Assembly: GCF_000227115.2 (NCBI RefSeq) | Contig: NC_016484.1 | Coordinates: 124,001 to 188,000 of the forward strand | Direction of reading: 5' to 3' | Length of the DNA: 64,000 nt | Origin: Naumovozyma dairenensis CBS 421 | Taxonomy: Eukaryota; Ascomycota; Saccharomycetes; Saccharomycetales; Saccharomycetaceae | Shown: positions 10,984-22,388 of the stretch, piece by piece | Position numbering within the stretch: the first letter of the stretch is position 1 | Layout: every line of letters begins with the position of its first letter | Notes under the pieces: model-generated | Told to the model about the DNA's origin: nothing | What the model saw: only the letters and a program-made list of their open reading frames with translations | Database searches by the model: none | Position numbers and translations under genes: made by a program

Positions 10984-11799
10984 TTTAGAAGTCAGAAGAA
11001 GGATCAGAGTTAGAAGTTAACTTAGTTGAACGCTCAGCCTGATTAACTTCAGAGGTAAGCAAGGAATTAGCGCCATGTGCTGATTTAGCATAGAGCCACG
11101 GGGGTCTCTTTGTTCGTTTACCTGAGAGTTGTCATAATGATCTTAAGTGTCGTTAATGTTGATATTTTATGTATTGACCATGTTATAGTTATTTAATAGT
11201 GTATATGGTTGATTCACTATATCTATTTGTCGTTATATATTTATGTATTTTTGTATTGAAGCAGAGTCCTTCTAATGTTCTATCTTATTATTTTACCTTA
11301 AATTGCAATGGGTAAGTATTAAATAACTTTTAAGTAATTAGTAAAAGATCAACAACATGAACAACAATACTGGCACTCAAGCACACACTGACAACTCTCA
11401 GATAGAAAAGAAGAGCAACCTGATGACTCTAGTGCTACATTACCGCAGCTAATAAGCTTAATTTCCTAGTTGGGAATCCATACATACGCCCCAGAACATA
11501 CAAATAATAATATTTCATTGAAAAAAAAGGTAAAAATTATATCGACAAAGAACTAAATATTACATAAGTAAATAAAGGAATATGGTCTATAGTCTTACAA
11601 ATTGTAAAAAATGCAACCTTTATTATATCTTTTTTAATAACGGTAGATGAATGCGATAAAATGTAACAGTAGGGTATCTATCATATATTGATATTGTTTG
11701 TTTTTTTCTTTTTCTGTTTTTGTTTATTATCACGGAAAAAGGGTATTCATTATTCATTTAAGTTTTTTTTTTTTGTAACCTATTAAGGGTAAACTGGTA
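10984..11799. other. Intergenic region beyond the copia relic, no gene recognised
   Basis: About 800 bp. The part next to the relic (to about 11.1 kb) continues degenerate gag-like frames on the minus strand. The rest is AT-rich and could include a decayed LTR, but I could not define TG...CA ends. Poly-T tracts near 11700-11780 lie just past the RSB1 stop. Confidence 0.35.
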
Positions 11800-12948
11800 T
11801 TATTTCTTGAATGGATTTTTGAGCATTTTCTTAAAGAATGTCTTAGGTTTCTTGTCAAATCTTTCTACTACTTCTTTTTCAATATCAGAAACTGATAGCT
11901 TATTGTTTTCCAGATCATCATCAAAGGAGTTATCAGATCTAGTCTCAGGATCAACATGTCCTGTAGTAATTGGAATTGACGTATATTTCCCCTTGAAGGC
12001 GAATCCTGGATGGAAAATAGTAAATATTGTTGTTGCCAAAGTCATCATTAAGGCATCCAAAATGATAAAATACCATTCATGTGTAATTAAATATCCGGAC
12101 CAACCTTCAGATAGTTCAGCAAGACGATAACAACAACGTGTAAAGATACAAAGGACAGCTGCAGTCATTGCTAAAGTGAAGTAACGAAAAACCCAACGGT
12201 CAGGATCAATTCTTAGATCATGGAATTTTTCTCTATACAGGTAATCAATTTCTGATTGTCGTATCATTAATAATTGTTTTGTAATCTTTTTAGTGTTTGT
12301 ATGTTCAAATCTGACTTGAATATAAATACGGAATAAGAATTGGAACCAAAACAATAAAAAGAAAAACATTGATGCCACTTGAATTGCTAAACCAGCGACG
12401 AAAATGTTATCACCTGTCTGGGCAGATTTATTGACTCTCACTGCCATACCTGCAGTACCACCTCCTGCTGCTTGGATGGCCAAGGATATAATATCTGATG
12501 CAATGAAAATAAAAGAATATGCCATCGGTGAAGGTAATAAGGAGAAACGATGTCCATATATTTCAATTAATTTAGCTAATTGATAGTATATACCGCCCAT
12601 TGTGAAGACAGGCGCAATGGTTAAACAAACCATATTTAGTAGAAATGGATTCATTGCTGGTAAATTATAATGCGACCATGTTCTTCCTATATAACCTAAA
12701 ACTTCTAAAACACCTGTGCAAATAAATGCTATGGAGAACCACCATTGGCGATAATAGAGTTGTAATACTTGGATAGTTAGAAGCACACCCCATATTGCTA
12801 TCATGGAGATGTTGAATGCAACATTGGGTACCATCCCACTATACAGGGAAACTTTATGTCGTAAATGTTCTAGAATTTGTACAGTTGTGGCATTGGCTGG
12901 GAGTGTGTCCTTTATAAGGACGGTTGAGTTGGAATACAGACCAGACAT
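11800..12948 (-). CDS. RSB1: Sphingoid long-chain base transporter/translocase, RTA1-like family
   Basis: A 382-residue seven-transmembrane protein of the lipid-translocating exporter (RTA1) family. An N-terminal extracellular segment with Asn-x-Thr/Ser sites (NST, NAT) precedes seven hydrophobic segments. The family block NPFLLNMVCLTIAPVFTMGG and then FIASDIISLAIQAAGGG are characteristic. The C-terminal tail is long, charged and cytosolic. Rsb1 promotes release of sphingoid bases at the plasma membrane and is induced through Pdr1 in S. cerevisiae. The next gene is ETT1, as in YOR049C-YOR051C. The upstream region has two PDRE-like repeats. Confidence 0.88.
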   Translation of the reverse strand: MSGLYSNSTVLIKDTLPANATTVQILEHLRHKVSLYSGMVPNVAFNISMIAIWGVLLTIQVLQLYYRQWWFSIAFICTGVLEVLGYIGRTWSHYNLPAMNPFLLNMVCLTIAPVFTMGGIYYQLAKLIEIYGHRFSLLPSPMAYSFIFIASDIISLAIQAAGGGTAGMAVRVNKSAQTGDNIFVAGLAIQVASMFFFLLFWFQFLFRIYIQVRFEHTNTKKITKQLLMIRQSEIDYLYREKFHDLRIDPDRWVFRYFTLAMTAAVLCIFTRCCYRLAELSEGWSGYLITHEWYFIILDALMMTLATTIFTIFHPGFAFKGKYTSIPITTGHVDPETRSDNSFDDDLENNKLSVSDIEKEVVERFDKKPKTFFKKMLKNPFKK

Positions 12949-13887
12949 TTTTTGTCTTGTTGTGGTATGTATTGAAGGTCAATTAAATAAAGTGTATATA
13001 AGTACAGAAAAAGAAAAGTTTTCTTTAGTTTTGAACCTTAGTTAATTTAAGATAAGGAACTTGAAGAAATCGAAAGACCTGGGGAAGATGACAGTTATGT
13101 ACGTTTTATATTTTCCAAGAGTTTTCCCACAATTATGTGTACTCGAAGATTTGAATCAAATTTTTCTCTTTTCATTGAGTAATACCAGATCTGGGTCCAC
13201 TTAACAACCGATCATCTTTCCGATGATTATGCGTCTTTTTATTGACTTTTGGCACGCAGAGATACTGCGTCCTCTTCTCTGTCAAAATTAAGGAATTAGG
13301 TAAGATTACGTATGCGGCACAATTGGGAAAAGGGAAATATTCAAAGACTCCCATGCAGGACCCTAAGCAGTAGCAGTGACACGGAGACGTAAGGGAGGGG
13401 GGGTTTCTTTTTTCTCTTTCTTTTTCCCAACTTTTTTTTTCACGCGCCGCTGTGTTTTCTCGGGCGTCACACTGGGGGTTGACCGTTTTGAGAAAGTGTG
13501 TCGCCCAGGGATCGGGTCATCTGAAGGGAAAAAAACGCACCCTGAACTTTTCTTCTTCACGAGATGCTTTCCTGGCACTAACATATATGCGTAGTACGGT
13601 GTATTGTTTGTAGCTGTATATTTCAGGTAGGCGAACTCCCACGGAAGACTTTTCAATACCCACGGAAGACTTTCAACATCCCAAGGAGCACGCATTTAAC
13701 TGTACAAATATGGTAACGTGCGTACCTACGTACAGATGAACTAATCGTTACCGAAATCCTTGAACTGATTTAGCCGCCCAAGCTCGATTGAGGTGAATAA
13801 CACACTACGCATGTCAATATTTAGCTATTATATGTGTTACTATATTAGTAAAGTATATATGTATACACGTATGTTTTAATAAACATT
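12949..13887. promoter_or_regulatory. RSB1 promoter region with duplicated PDRE-like element
   Basis: About 940 bp between RSB1 and the 3' end of ETT1. Two copies of CCCACGGAAGACTTT lie at 13638 and 13659 (period 21 bp). The core CCCACGGA is one base from a pleiotropic drug response element (TCCACGGA). G- and T-runs occur at 13392-13440. The ORFs seen here have no coding character. Confidence 0.45.
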
Positions 13888-15195
13888 TCAATCTAGTAAG
13901 TTATCCAAAATATCTTGATACTTACCATTGGTAGCTCTATTGGCTTTCTTTAAGATTTCTTCAGCTTCTTGATATGCTTTTTTTTGCTCTATAGATTCAT
14001 TATCGCACAAATTACCAAATTCAATGCATGCTTCTGCTAATTGAACCCATGTTTCAGGATCGTCTTTGACTTGAGCCTTTCTCAAATACTTCAAGCTATT
14101 ATCAACCAATTCAATGGCTTCTCTTTGAGCAGCGTAAACAAGACCACCTTTATCTTTAGCAGCTATACTGTTCTGTTCGTCTTCATCATCACCATATTGA
14201 AGTTTTAAATATTGGGAACGTGGACTATCTGCGAATTTCATATATAATTCACCAATTTTTCGGGCAACGGGATGAATCAATTTGTCACTGCCATGCATTA
14301 TATCGAATAAAGCAATCAATTGTTCTTTCAACCACGATAAATCAGATTCATGATTCTTTTGAAACTTATATAATGGATGATCCTTTGCTAAGGTAATTGG
14401 TTCCAATTCTTCATCATCATCACTATCTAAACCCTCTTCAATATCGTCTTCATGACCGAAATTTTCAATAATATCTAATAGATCATCTGTTGAGTTCAAC
14501 ACTTCTAAAGTTAATGGTAAATCATTCTTATAGATAGAGAAGTTTTCCTTAGCTTTACCAAATTGTTCATAAAGTTTCAAATATTTTCCCTTTGATTCTT
14601 TACTTTTAACATTTAATTTAGAAATATATTCTAATGGTAGCCTCTGTAATAAGATCTTACTCATTACTAGTTTCAATAATTGAGAGTTAGGTATACAATC
14701 TAATCCATCTTGACATCTTTGTAAAGCCAAATCGAAAAATTGCTTAACTTCATTATCCATTTCATCATCATCATCACTTCCTTTTTTGAAGATAGTCAAT
14801 TCAGATAAAGCAAGGGCAAAGATGGCATAATATCTATCATCTTTATTCACCAATGCCTTTAATTTGGTAGCCTCTTCGCTCTTATCATTATTATTATTAT
14901 TGTTAATCAAACGCAAAATTCTATCACATTCATGAATGATACCATTCAATAACATTTCATCATCCTTATCAGATTCAAAATAAGTCTTCCATAACCCATT
15001 CAATTGGACGATCTCATTATCAGCATCTTCAGAATCTTGTAATTCAATTTGGATCTGATTACTTGGTGTCTTAGTTTCCGAAGTTGGAGTTGGTGATTCT
15101 GATGTAGATTTAACTTCAGGTGTATTTTCCTTTAAAAATTTTTGCTTCTTTTTTTGAGCTTGCTTTTTACCTAATCCTAGTGGTCTTTTTGCCAT
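13888..15195 (-). CDS. ETT1: Enhancer of translation termination 1
   Basis: A 435-residue protein starting MAKRPLGLGKK, the same beginning as S. cerevisiae Ett1 (412 residues). The frame stays open 34 codons further upstream, but that extension is not conserved, so 15195 is the chosen start. Ett1 is a nuclear protein linked to Tpa1 and efficient stop-codon recognition. The body is helical with acidic stretches (for example around the EDDIEEGLDSDDDEE segment) and a conserved block QLNGLWKTYFESDKDDE near residues 65-80. It lies between RSB1 and TMC1, as in S. cerevisiae. Confidence 0.93.
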   Translation of the reverse strand: MAKRPLGLGKKQAQKKKQKFLKENTPEVKSTSESPTPTSETKTPSNQIQIELQDSEDADNEIVQLNGLWKTYFESDKDDEMLLNGIIHECDRILRLINNNNNNDKSEEATKLKALVNKDDRYYAIFALALSELTIFKKGSDDDDEMDNEVKQFFDLALQRCQDGLDCIPNSQLLKLVMSKILLQRLPLEYISKLNVKSKESKGKYLKLYEQFGKAKENFSIYKNDLPLTLEVLNSTDDLLDIIENFGHEDDIEEGLDSDDDEELEPITLAKDHPLYKFQKNHESDLSWLKEQLIALFDIMHGSDKLIHPVARKIGELYMKFADSPRSQYLKLQYGDDEDEQNSIAAKDKGGLVYAAQREAIELVDNSLKYLRKAQVKDDPETWVQLAEACIEFGNLCDNESIEQKKAYQEAEEILKKANRATNGKYQDILDNLLD

Positions 15196-15812
15196 CTTCG
15201 TATCGCAATTATATTTGTTGGATCGTTTTCTTGGTAAGGTGCCAATAGGCATATTTGTATATAATGTATATACGTAGATCTTTATAAAATTTTTCATTAT
15301 TGTTTTAAGAAATTGTTTAAGTTTTCTTTTGGCTCGATGCGCGCCGCATTACGATAAATTTTACTTACAAATCTTTGTTATGTATGATGATGATGAATTT
15401 TTAAGGAGGGATCTTGTTCGAAATTGGATCAAAATTTTACATGAGCGTGGGAGCTCTAGCTTCAAGAACTTGTTCAGCTTGCTAAAATCGTATATTAGCA
15501 TAATAGCTTTGTTGTAGGACACATCTGAGTAACAAGCCATTTTAGTCTAAAGTTAGATATCACTAAAGAATAACGAGTTCATTTTTTTTCTTTGAAAAAA
15601 TTCAAATAGACCATATTTTATTATATATAACATCTAAAGTAGTCTATAAAAGTCTCTCTTTTTTATATAAATGGATGAATGGATGGATGGGTGAATGAAT
15701 GAGATTTATTGGGAGCCATTATTATTATTATTATTATTATTAACAATGTCCTGAGTAGAGTAATGGACCTTCGTGTTTCCTTCTCTTATGATTCTGATAA
15801 TGGTGTCTCTCT
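15196..15812. promoter_or_regulatory. ETT1 promoter and TMC1 3' region
   Basis: About 600 bp, no gene seen. It has an (ATT)n microsatellite at about 15719-15740 and an ATGGATG-type minisatellite at 15671-15700. The GC-rich patch gatgcgcgccgc at about 15336 is the only striking motif near the ETT1 start. Confidence 0.4.
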
Positions 15813-16277
15813 CTATATTTCAATCTTTTGATTTTTAGTTCTTTCAGCAGACAATTTATCAGCATTTTTCTTATGCATTTCCTCTTTACAAGATACCAAA
15901 CCTTCACAAGAATGTGTCTCTAATAAACGATGTCTTGAACAAAACTGTCTATCACAAAACTTACATTCTCCAATAAATTTCGCTATGGGACTTATACAAT
16001 CACCATAATAACATATCGATTTGCCTTTCTTACCCTTCTTAGTTTTATTACTCTTGCTTCTGTTCTTCTCTACTCGGTGTGATTTCTCCTTAGTGAGTAG
16101 TGGTTGTTCTTGTGTATTCGTCAGACTGGAAGGTAACGTAGAAGTTTCACTATCTGTTTCATGGTTGCTCTTATTTTCTATACTCTCAGTAGTGGTATTG
16201 TTATTTCCCTCTAGTTTTGGACTGTTAGCTGGAGTAGCCGCTTTAGGAAGTGGTAAAGTTTGTGAGTTAGATTCCAT
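15813..16277 (-). CDS. TMC1: AN1-type zinc finger protein, stress-induced
   Basis: A 154-residue protein, close to S. cerevisiae Tmc1 (150). The first 90 residues are Ser/Thr/Asn-rich with a basic stretch. The AN1 zinc finger is at about 97-140 (CYYGDC...CKFCDRQFCSRHRLLETHSC), with the Cys and His ligands in place. Tmc1 is induced by metalloid and misfolded-protein stress under Rpn4 control and is related to Cuz1. It lies between ETT1 and VHS3, as in S. cerevisiae. Confidence 0.88.
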   Translation of the reverse strand: MESNSQTLPLPKAATPANSPKLEGNNNTTTESIENKSNHETDSETSTLPSSLTNTQEQPLLTKEKSHRVEKNRSKSNKTKKGKKGKSICYYGDCISPIAKFIGECKFCDRQFCSRHRLLETHSCEGLVSCKEEMHKKNADKLSAERTKNQKIEI

Positions 16278-17331
16278 TTTTGTTTTGTTTTTGTTTGTTG
16301 TGTTTTGTTTTGAGCGATAATAAGGAAGAATTTGCCTTTTATTTATAATGTTAATAGTTTCTTAAATCCAGTAATAATCAATATAGAATATCTACGGGGT
16401 TTTTAATGTCGGTATAAGGTAAATCCTAGATCTGGTTTTTAGTTACTTGAATAGATAGTAGTAATAATACGTTCTTGATAAAGGACAAGAGAAGCGAAAA
16501 GGAGAAAAATATATAATCTGTGTTATCAAAGAAAGGAAAAACTTCGGTGGCAAAACCCATTAATTATAAATGTAATGTCTGCCTCTCTCTACATATATAT
16601 ATATACAAGTATTCCTTTCCTTTCCTTTCTTTTCTTTTCTTTTCTTTTCTTTTCCTAAGATACGTAGCGAACGTATATGACGCCTCCCCCCCCCCCCCCT
16701 CTGTAGTTGGATTGGGTTGGGTTAACTTAGATTTTCCACCTCAAGTGAGCGAGTGAGGTTTACTCATAAAACACAGGCGCTCTCTCTTCCTTTTACGGGA
16801 GAAGTTTGGTGTGGGAATATTGTTAATAATTTTTGCCGCATTCCCCCCTGCTGAACATGGGGGGGGATCCCGCCACCGTGATATGACGCCCGTTAGTCCC
16901 ACATTCCCCCACCAACAGAAACGGCTATAGTTGTGGTGGGAAATAGGGTGGCGTGGGATGACCACAGACATGCCTCCCTCCCTTGAGTAATGTCTCTCCA
17001 TCCACCGGGATGATATGATATGATATGATGTGATAGTAACATCATATCATATCATCTGACGTGAACAAATAGGATACGTACGTAATAATAGCTTTAAGAT
17101 TTGTCATTACACGCCACATACATACGATAATAAATAAGATATTTGTACATTGGGTTCAATAGGATTAAATCGATTTCTCATGCAAATGTGGTCTATTCTA
17201 TATAAAGTTATGCAGTTTTTTTTTATGTATGAAACGATTCGAAAAAAGAAAGGAAAGGAAACTCTATCTATAAAAAATAAGGGTTTTCATCTTGCTCTCA
17301 TGGACTAATAAATATAAATTTGGGCACGATG
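16278..17331. promoter_or_regulatory. TMC1 upstream region with simple repeats and an inverted repeat
   Basis: About 1.05 kb without a gene. It holds a (ttttc)n tract at about 16620-16656, a run of C at 16686-16699 and several G-runs. A near-perfect inverted repeat of atgatatgatatgatg and its complement lies at about 17011-17055 and could form a hairpin. Confidence 0.45.
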
Positions 17332-19425
17332 CTATATATTTACAGTGTTATCTTCTTCTAGATAACTATTTGTTTCTTGTTGTTGTGCCGCTTCATCTTC
17401 ATCCTCGTCTTCATCATCATCATCATCGTCCTCGTCCTCGTCCTCGTCGTCATCATCGTCAGCTTCTGTATCCGTAATATTCTTTACCTCTCCTTCTTCT
17501 TCATCGTCGTCATCGTCATCATTGTCATCTTCATCTTCAGGGTATCCACCAAGTTTCATTACAATCTTGTCTACAATTTCATTACCATCCATCATCCCAC
17601 CAAGACCAATATCACCATTAATATCCATAACTTTCTCAGATGGTTTAAAAACAGTTATCCATGGCATTTCTTCATTAATAATGTTTAATTGTTTCTTAGT
17701 CATTGTACTATTAAAAGTACTACTAACCATTGAAGGTGCTAAAAAAATTGGGAAATTTGGATTCCAAGCTCTAATAACACTAGTCAATAAATTATCACAT
17801 AATCCCAATGAAATCTTTGACAAACTGTTCGCAGTCAATGGTGCAATAACAAGAATATCTGCCCAACGACGTAATTCAATATGTAACACTGGATCTGTTC
17901 TTTGTCTCCATACATCCCATTCATCTTGATCTGTCCAAAATTGAATATGAGGTGGGATCTCAATCTTTGCTGTGGGTGACGACGAGGATTTGAATGGTAT
18001 CATTGGTGTACTCGGAAGTGAACCACTAGTGGAACTTACCCTTGATATCATCGATGCTTCAGATCCAGTTCTTCGTACAATATCATTTGGACTTGCAATA
18101 TCATTACAATCATTATTATTCATAATATTGGCGTTGCTATTGTTATTGTTACAATTCTTCTTCACGGATTTCCTCGTGAAGAATTTCGTAGCATCCTCAG
18201 TCAAAATAACTTGAATACTAACTTTATCTCTACCGTAAATTTCTTCCAATTTCTTAATCATCCCTTTGATTTTGAAAACTGATAACGTCCCGCATGCACC
18301 GAATAATATATGTAATTTACCATCATCTTGTGGTAATCTTGGTTCAATGTTTTTCCCTGTTTCTCTCTTGGGAATATTTGGTGCTACTGATTGAGGACCC
18401 GCAGAAGCATTGGTAGTGGTAGTAGTAGTAATATTCTTATTTTGTTCTAGATTTTTTTTCTGAAGCATTGGCTCAGTTGGTTTGTTTTCTTTTATCATCG
18501 TCGTAGAAGTAGAAACAGATAAATGGTTTGTAGGCTCTTCAAGGACAGATTCTAATGGAGTTGGTTCACTAACTCTTGAAATTATGGAAGCTTCTCTATC
18601 TAATTTCCCTTGACTACCATTTGTTTGAATCATCATGATTGATGCAGGTGGACTAGTACTATTACTGTTGGATCTTGATCTGATTGCTGTTGGGGTATGT
18701 AATGAGTCCTCCACGATGAAATGGGGATGGTCGGCGGTAAACGCGTCTGCCATTACCGATTCAAGCGTTCCTTTATTCGTCATATTTATATTTTGCTTGT
18801 TTAAATCTTTTAGATTGTTATTTGAAGTTGTTGTTGTAGCAATTGATGTATTTGAACTAGATAAAATTGATGTGGGACTTGTTAACATAGTTAATGGAGT
18901 ATCGATTGTATTTTCATGACTTGTTACCTTAGTAGTATTAAGTTTACTTAATTTACCACCTGGACCCACGATATTAACTTCATTAATATCTTGGGTTTCA
19001 GGTTTCACTGGTACCTGGTTTGATATCAGAGATACTGATGCCGAAAATTTAGGATCATGGAAAGTTACTGTGGGGATTCTTTTCAAACCAGGTTCTGGAG
19101 TATTATTAACTACAGCACCAGAGGTACCACTAACGTTCATGATTGATTTAGTAGTTTGAGAACATAACGTTGGACTTATTACACTACCATTACTTGCCAA
19201 TCTTTGAGTATTGCCTCCTTGAGTCGGTATTGTATTGTTGTTGTTAGTACTGGTAGGCACCAAATCATTTTGAACGGTACTTCTAACGGCAACAGAAGAA
19301 GTTGGTGGTGGCCCCATAATATTGGTATTGGTACTAATATTAATATTGCTGTTGCTGACGTTACTGTCGGACCTTGCTATTATTGAGACCAGTTCCTTTT
19401 CCTTATCATCTATTGGCTGGGTCAT
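17332..19425 (-). CDS. VHS3: Flavoprotein inhibitor of phosphatase Ppz1 and PPCDC subunit (VHS3/SIS2)
   Basis: A 697-residue protein with a long Ser/Thr/Asn-rich N-terminal region and a flavoprotein domain from about 370 to 620. It ends in a very acidic Asp/Glu tail. The domain contains HILFGACGTLSVFKIKG and HIELRRWADILVIAPLTANS, where the His matches the catalytic His of phosphopantothenoylcysteine decarboxylase. The segment APSMVSSTF stands where true PPCDCs have a PXMNXXMW motif. Yeast PPCDC is a trimer of Cab3 with Hal3/Sis2 or Vhs3, and Hal3 and Vhs3 also inhibit Ppz1. Position beside TMC1 and the length (Vhs3 674, Sis2 562) favour VHS3, but the duplicates are hard to separate. Confidence 0.8.
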   Translation of the reverse strand: MTQPIDDKEKELVSIIARSDSNVSNSNINISTNTNIMGPPPTSSVAVRSTVQNDLVPTSTNNNNTIPTQGGNTQRLASNGSVISPTLCSQTTKSIMNVSGTSGAVVNNTPEPGLKRIPTVTFHDPKFSASVSLISNQVPVKPETQDINEVNIVGPGGKLSKLNTTKVTSHENTIDTPLTMLTSPTSILSSSNTSIATTTTSNNNLKDLNKQNINMTNKGTLESVMADAFTADHPHFIVEDSLHTPTAIRSRSNSNSTSPPASIMMIQTNGSQGKLDREASIISRVSEPTPLESVLEEPTNHLSVSTSTTMIKENKPTEPMLQKKNLEQNKNITTTTTTNASAGPQSVAPNIPKRETGKNIEPRLPQDDGKLHILFGACGTLSVFKIKGMIKKLEEIYGRDKVSIQVILTEDATKFFTRKSVKKNCNNNNSNANIMNNNDCNDIASPNDIVRRTGSEASMISRVSSTSGSLPSTPMIPFKSSSSPTAKIEIPPHIQFWTDQDEWDVWRQRTDPVLHIELRRWADILVIAPLTANSLSKISLGLCDNLLTSVIRAWNPNFPIFLAPSMVSSTFNSTMTKKQLNIINEEMPWITVFKPSEKVMDINGDIGLGGMMDGNEIVDKIVMKLGGYPEDEDDNDDDDDDEEEGEVKNITDTEADDDDDEDEDEDDDDDDEDEDEDEAAQQQETNSYLEEDNTVNI

Positions 19426-20258
19426 TATTATTATTAGTAGTAGTAGTGTTTACTAATGTAAACGATATAACCAGGATAATTATTTTCGTTTTGTACCAGC
19501 TGTTCAACTTGGGATAGGTACTGTATATTAAGGTAGATATCGTCACGAAAAGTAACTGAATCCAAAACAAAGGGCTATAATTTATGTATACCTCCACTCA
19601 GAGCTTAACAGAAGCAGCGTAGTAGTAGAAGTTCTCAATAAGGAGTAATCAAGAGGACAGTTTTTTGAAAAGTAGTAAGTGGACAACCATCAAATGAAAG
19701 CAAGTAAGAATTCTGTCTAACATCCACCACATCTTGCTATATACTATTTATTTAGCACTTAACTACTAACCTACCCTGGTACCCACGTAACGTACTCCAC
19801 AGTATTTTGCCCATTCCAGATCCCGAAACTCTCGAAGTGAACAGAAACAGAAACAGAAACAGAAACAGAAACAGAACAAAGCAAAAACGAGCAAAACGGA
19901 CAACAACTATTTTCTTCTCTTCTCTTCTCTTCCGTCTGAATTGATTTTCTTTCGAAAGAGAGAGAGAGAGAGAGAGAGACGCAATGAAAATTTTTCTTTG
20001 TTTACCACGCAAAACGCTGCCGAGGTGCGGTGTTAAAGAGGATTTAAAGGAAATACATGGTCACATGACTGGCTCAGTTTATGGAGGCATACCGAACACT
20101 TGCCTTTTTTCCATATGTAGACTGATAATAAAATAATAGATGCTATTACGATTAAGAATGACTTTTTACTGTTAGGATGCTATATATATCGTGTAGAAGA
20201 GATGCAGAGGGGGGTATCAAGTTGTATTTTTTTTCTTTTGCGTAATTGGCTCGTCTTT
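19426..20258. promoter_or_regulatory. VHS3 upstream region; NOB1 and SGT1 absent
   Basis: About 830 bp between VHS3 and the 3' end of ASE1. S. cerevisiae has NOB1 and SGT1 here; neither is visible. An (acagaa)n repeat lies at about 19841-19876 and an (ag)n run at about 19959-19979. Confidence 0.5.
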
Positions 20259-22357
20259 TCATTGAGGAAGCATTCGTTCTTGCTGTTGTCCTTGCTTCAG
20301 TTCATCCAATTTAATCATTTGTTCACTTTTCCAATCAAGATAATGTTTATCTATCTCACTATCCTCATCATCTAAGATACTAGTGTCTTCAAATGGATTT
20401 TCTAAATCTCGTTGTTGAATATTTAACTTGAATCTCCCATCTGGTGACATCGATAATTTATAAACACTATGCTCTCTTTCTTTAAAGGGACTACTTAATT
20501 CAGAAGGATATTGTGTATTGTTATTGTTACTATTACTATTAGTAATGAGTTTAGTGTCACCATTTATTTCTTCAAATACCATAGAATTTTCTTTATTGGA
20601 TCCTTCAACCATAAGCATTAACTCCTTTGGTTTCTCTTCATTTATTATTAAATTGGATTTGGTCTTTCTTAGTACAGGAATATGCGTTTGTGGTTGTGGT
20701 TGTTGTGGTTGTTGCTGCTGTTGTTGTGATCTTTGATTCAATGATATAGGAAATAATCTTGTAGGACGGATTGGTATAGATGCTGTCGGCATAGTCGTAC
20801 GGGTCGCTGATGATTTATAGTATAATAAAGGAGATACCATCGAAGATGCTTCCGCTTGTAACTGTTGATTTTTCGTTCCTTGGCTCATATTTCTACCATG
20901 AGATGAAGCATCTATTTCATTTCTTTTCGGTATTACAGTAGGTGGTAATAATTTTGTTATTTTTTTCCTATTTGGACTTGATGATGATACTGTACCTTGT
21001 AAATGCCTTTTGGAAGTAGATAATATTACACCATCACTAGTGCTACGATAAGCCTGACTTACCATGTTTCCTCTCGTTGGTGTCTTATTCATTGAACTAT
21101 TATGTTTCTTGATAGCTGCATTAGGTGGAATGGTTATAGTGCCTCCTTGATCAGAGGTATGTCTCTTTTGTATCCTATATGGTGATGTTTTAGTATTTCG
21201 AAGTTTATTCTCAGTAGCATGGGTTAGGGAACTCGTAATGCTTGTCCTACTTCTTGGATACCTATTAAGTAATTCCTTCTCCTCTCTTCCAATTACATCT
21301 GTTAAAGGTTCCCCATTGATTATAAACGGTTTATCAAATATTTGTTGAGCTTGTTCAAGCTTTATTTTCAATTCTTTAATAACACGTGGGAAATGCCTTG
21401 TAACTCTTTTCCTTGTCTTTTCTTCATTTAATAAAATCTTGTGAGAGTTTCTTGATAATAGTCTTGAAGAATCTTTGGAACTATCTTCTAAGAATAGTTT
21501 ATCTTGTTGTAACGATTGGAAATCCTTTATTAGATTTAACACTGGTGTATATATTTCTAATTTCTCTTCTAAATCCTTAATCTCATCTTCACACATTGCT
21601 AGTATAATCTCATCATCTTTTAAAGATTGGGAATTAATAATCAAAGAATTGATATTATTGGAAAATTCTAATATGTATTCTGAAGATATTTGTAACGTTT
21701 CAGATAAATCTTTTATTCTCTGTAATGAATCTTGGATCAACTTTTTAATAATTTTTTGCTTTTTTAACTCTAAATTGTTTAATTCATTTTCGATATTTAA
21801 TATAGTTGTTTCTGATATATTGGAATTTTCCTTTTTAAACTTTTCGATGTACACAGGTGATATCTTTAACTTGGTCCAGAGACACTGGCAATCCTTCAAT
21901 AATCGGTTCTTTTGCCTTGTTCTTTTCTCGTATGTTTTTTGGTAACTATTAAAAATCACTTCCAATTCCTCTATGACATTATTATTTACCAGTAATAAAT
22001 TGTTTTGTTTTTTGTCATTATTTCCCGCATTAATGTTCATGTACGACGATGTCAATTTGGTCACCTGTTCATTCATATCTTGACATAAATCGTTATTAAG
22101 TTTATAAATATGATGACATCTCTGTATAATTTTAGTAAGCCTCGAATTATATTCATTTTCATACAAGTTTATTAATTGTTTAATCTTATCAACTACTGTT
22201 GGTGAAACGGCTTTAAAATAATCATTTTTCAAAAAAATCTTATCATTCTCTTGAATTATTCGTGATATTATTTCATAGTCGTTTGCCGATGATTCAATTT
22301 TCGCAAGCAATTCATTCAATTGGCTCACAGAGGGTATCAGTGATAATTCTATTTCAC

Positions 22358-22388
<31 letters not shown>

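Noticed and set aside
17377..18214. Hydrophobic plus-strand frames antisense to VHS3
   Set aside because: They mirror the acidic and Ser/Asn-rich codons of VHS3; poly-Ile/Val/Leu stretches are typical of antisense Asp/Asn tracts.
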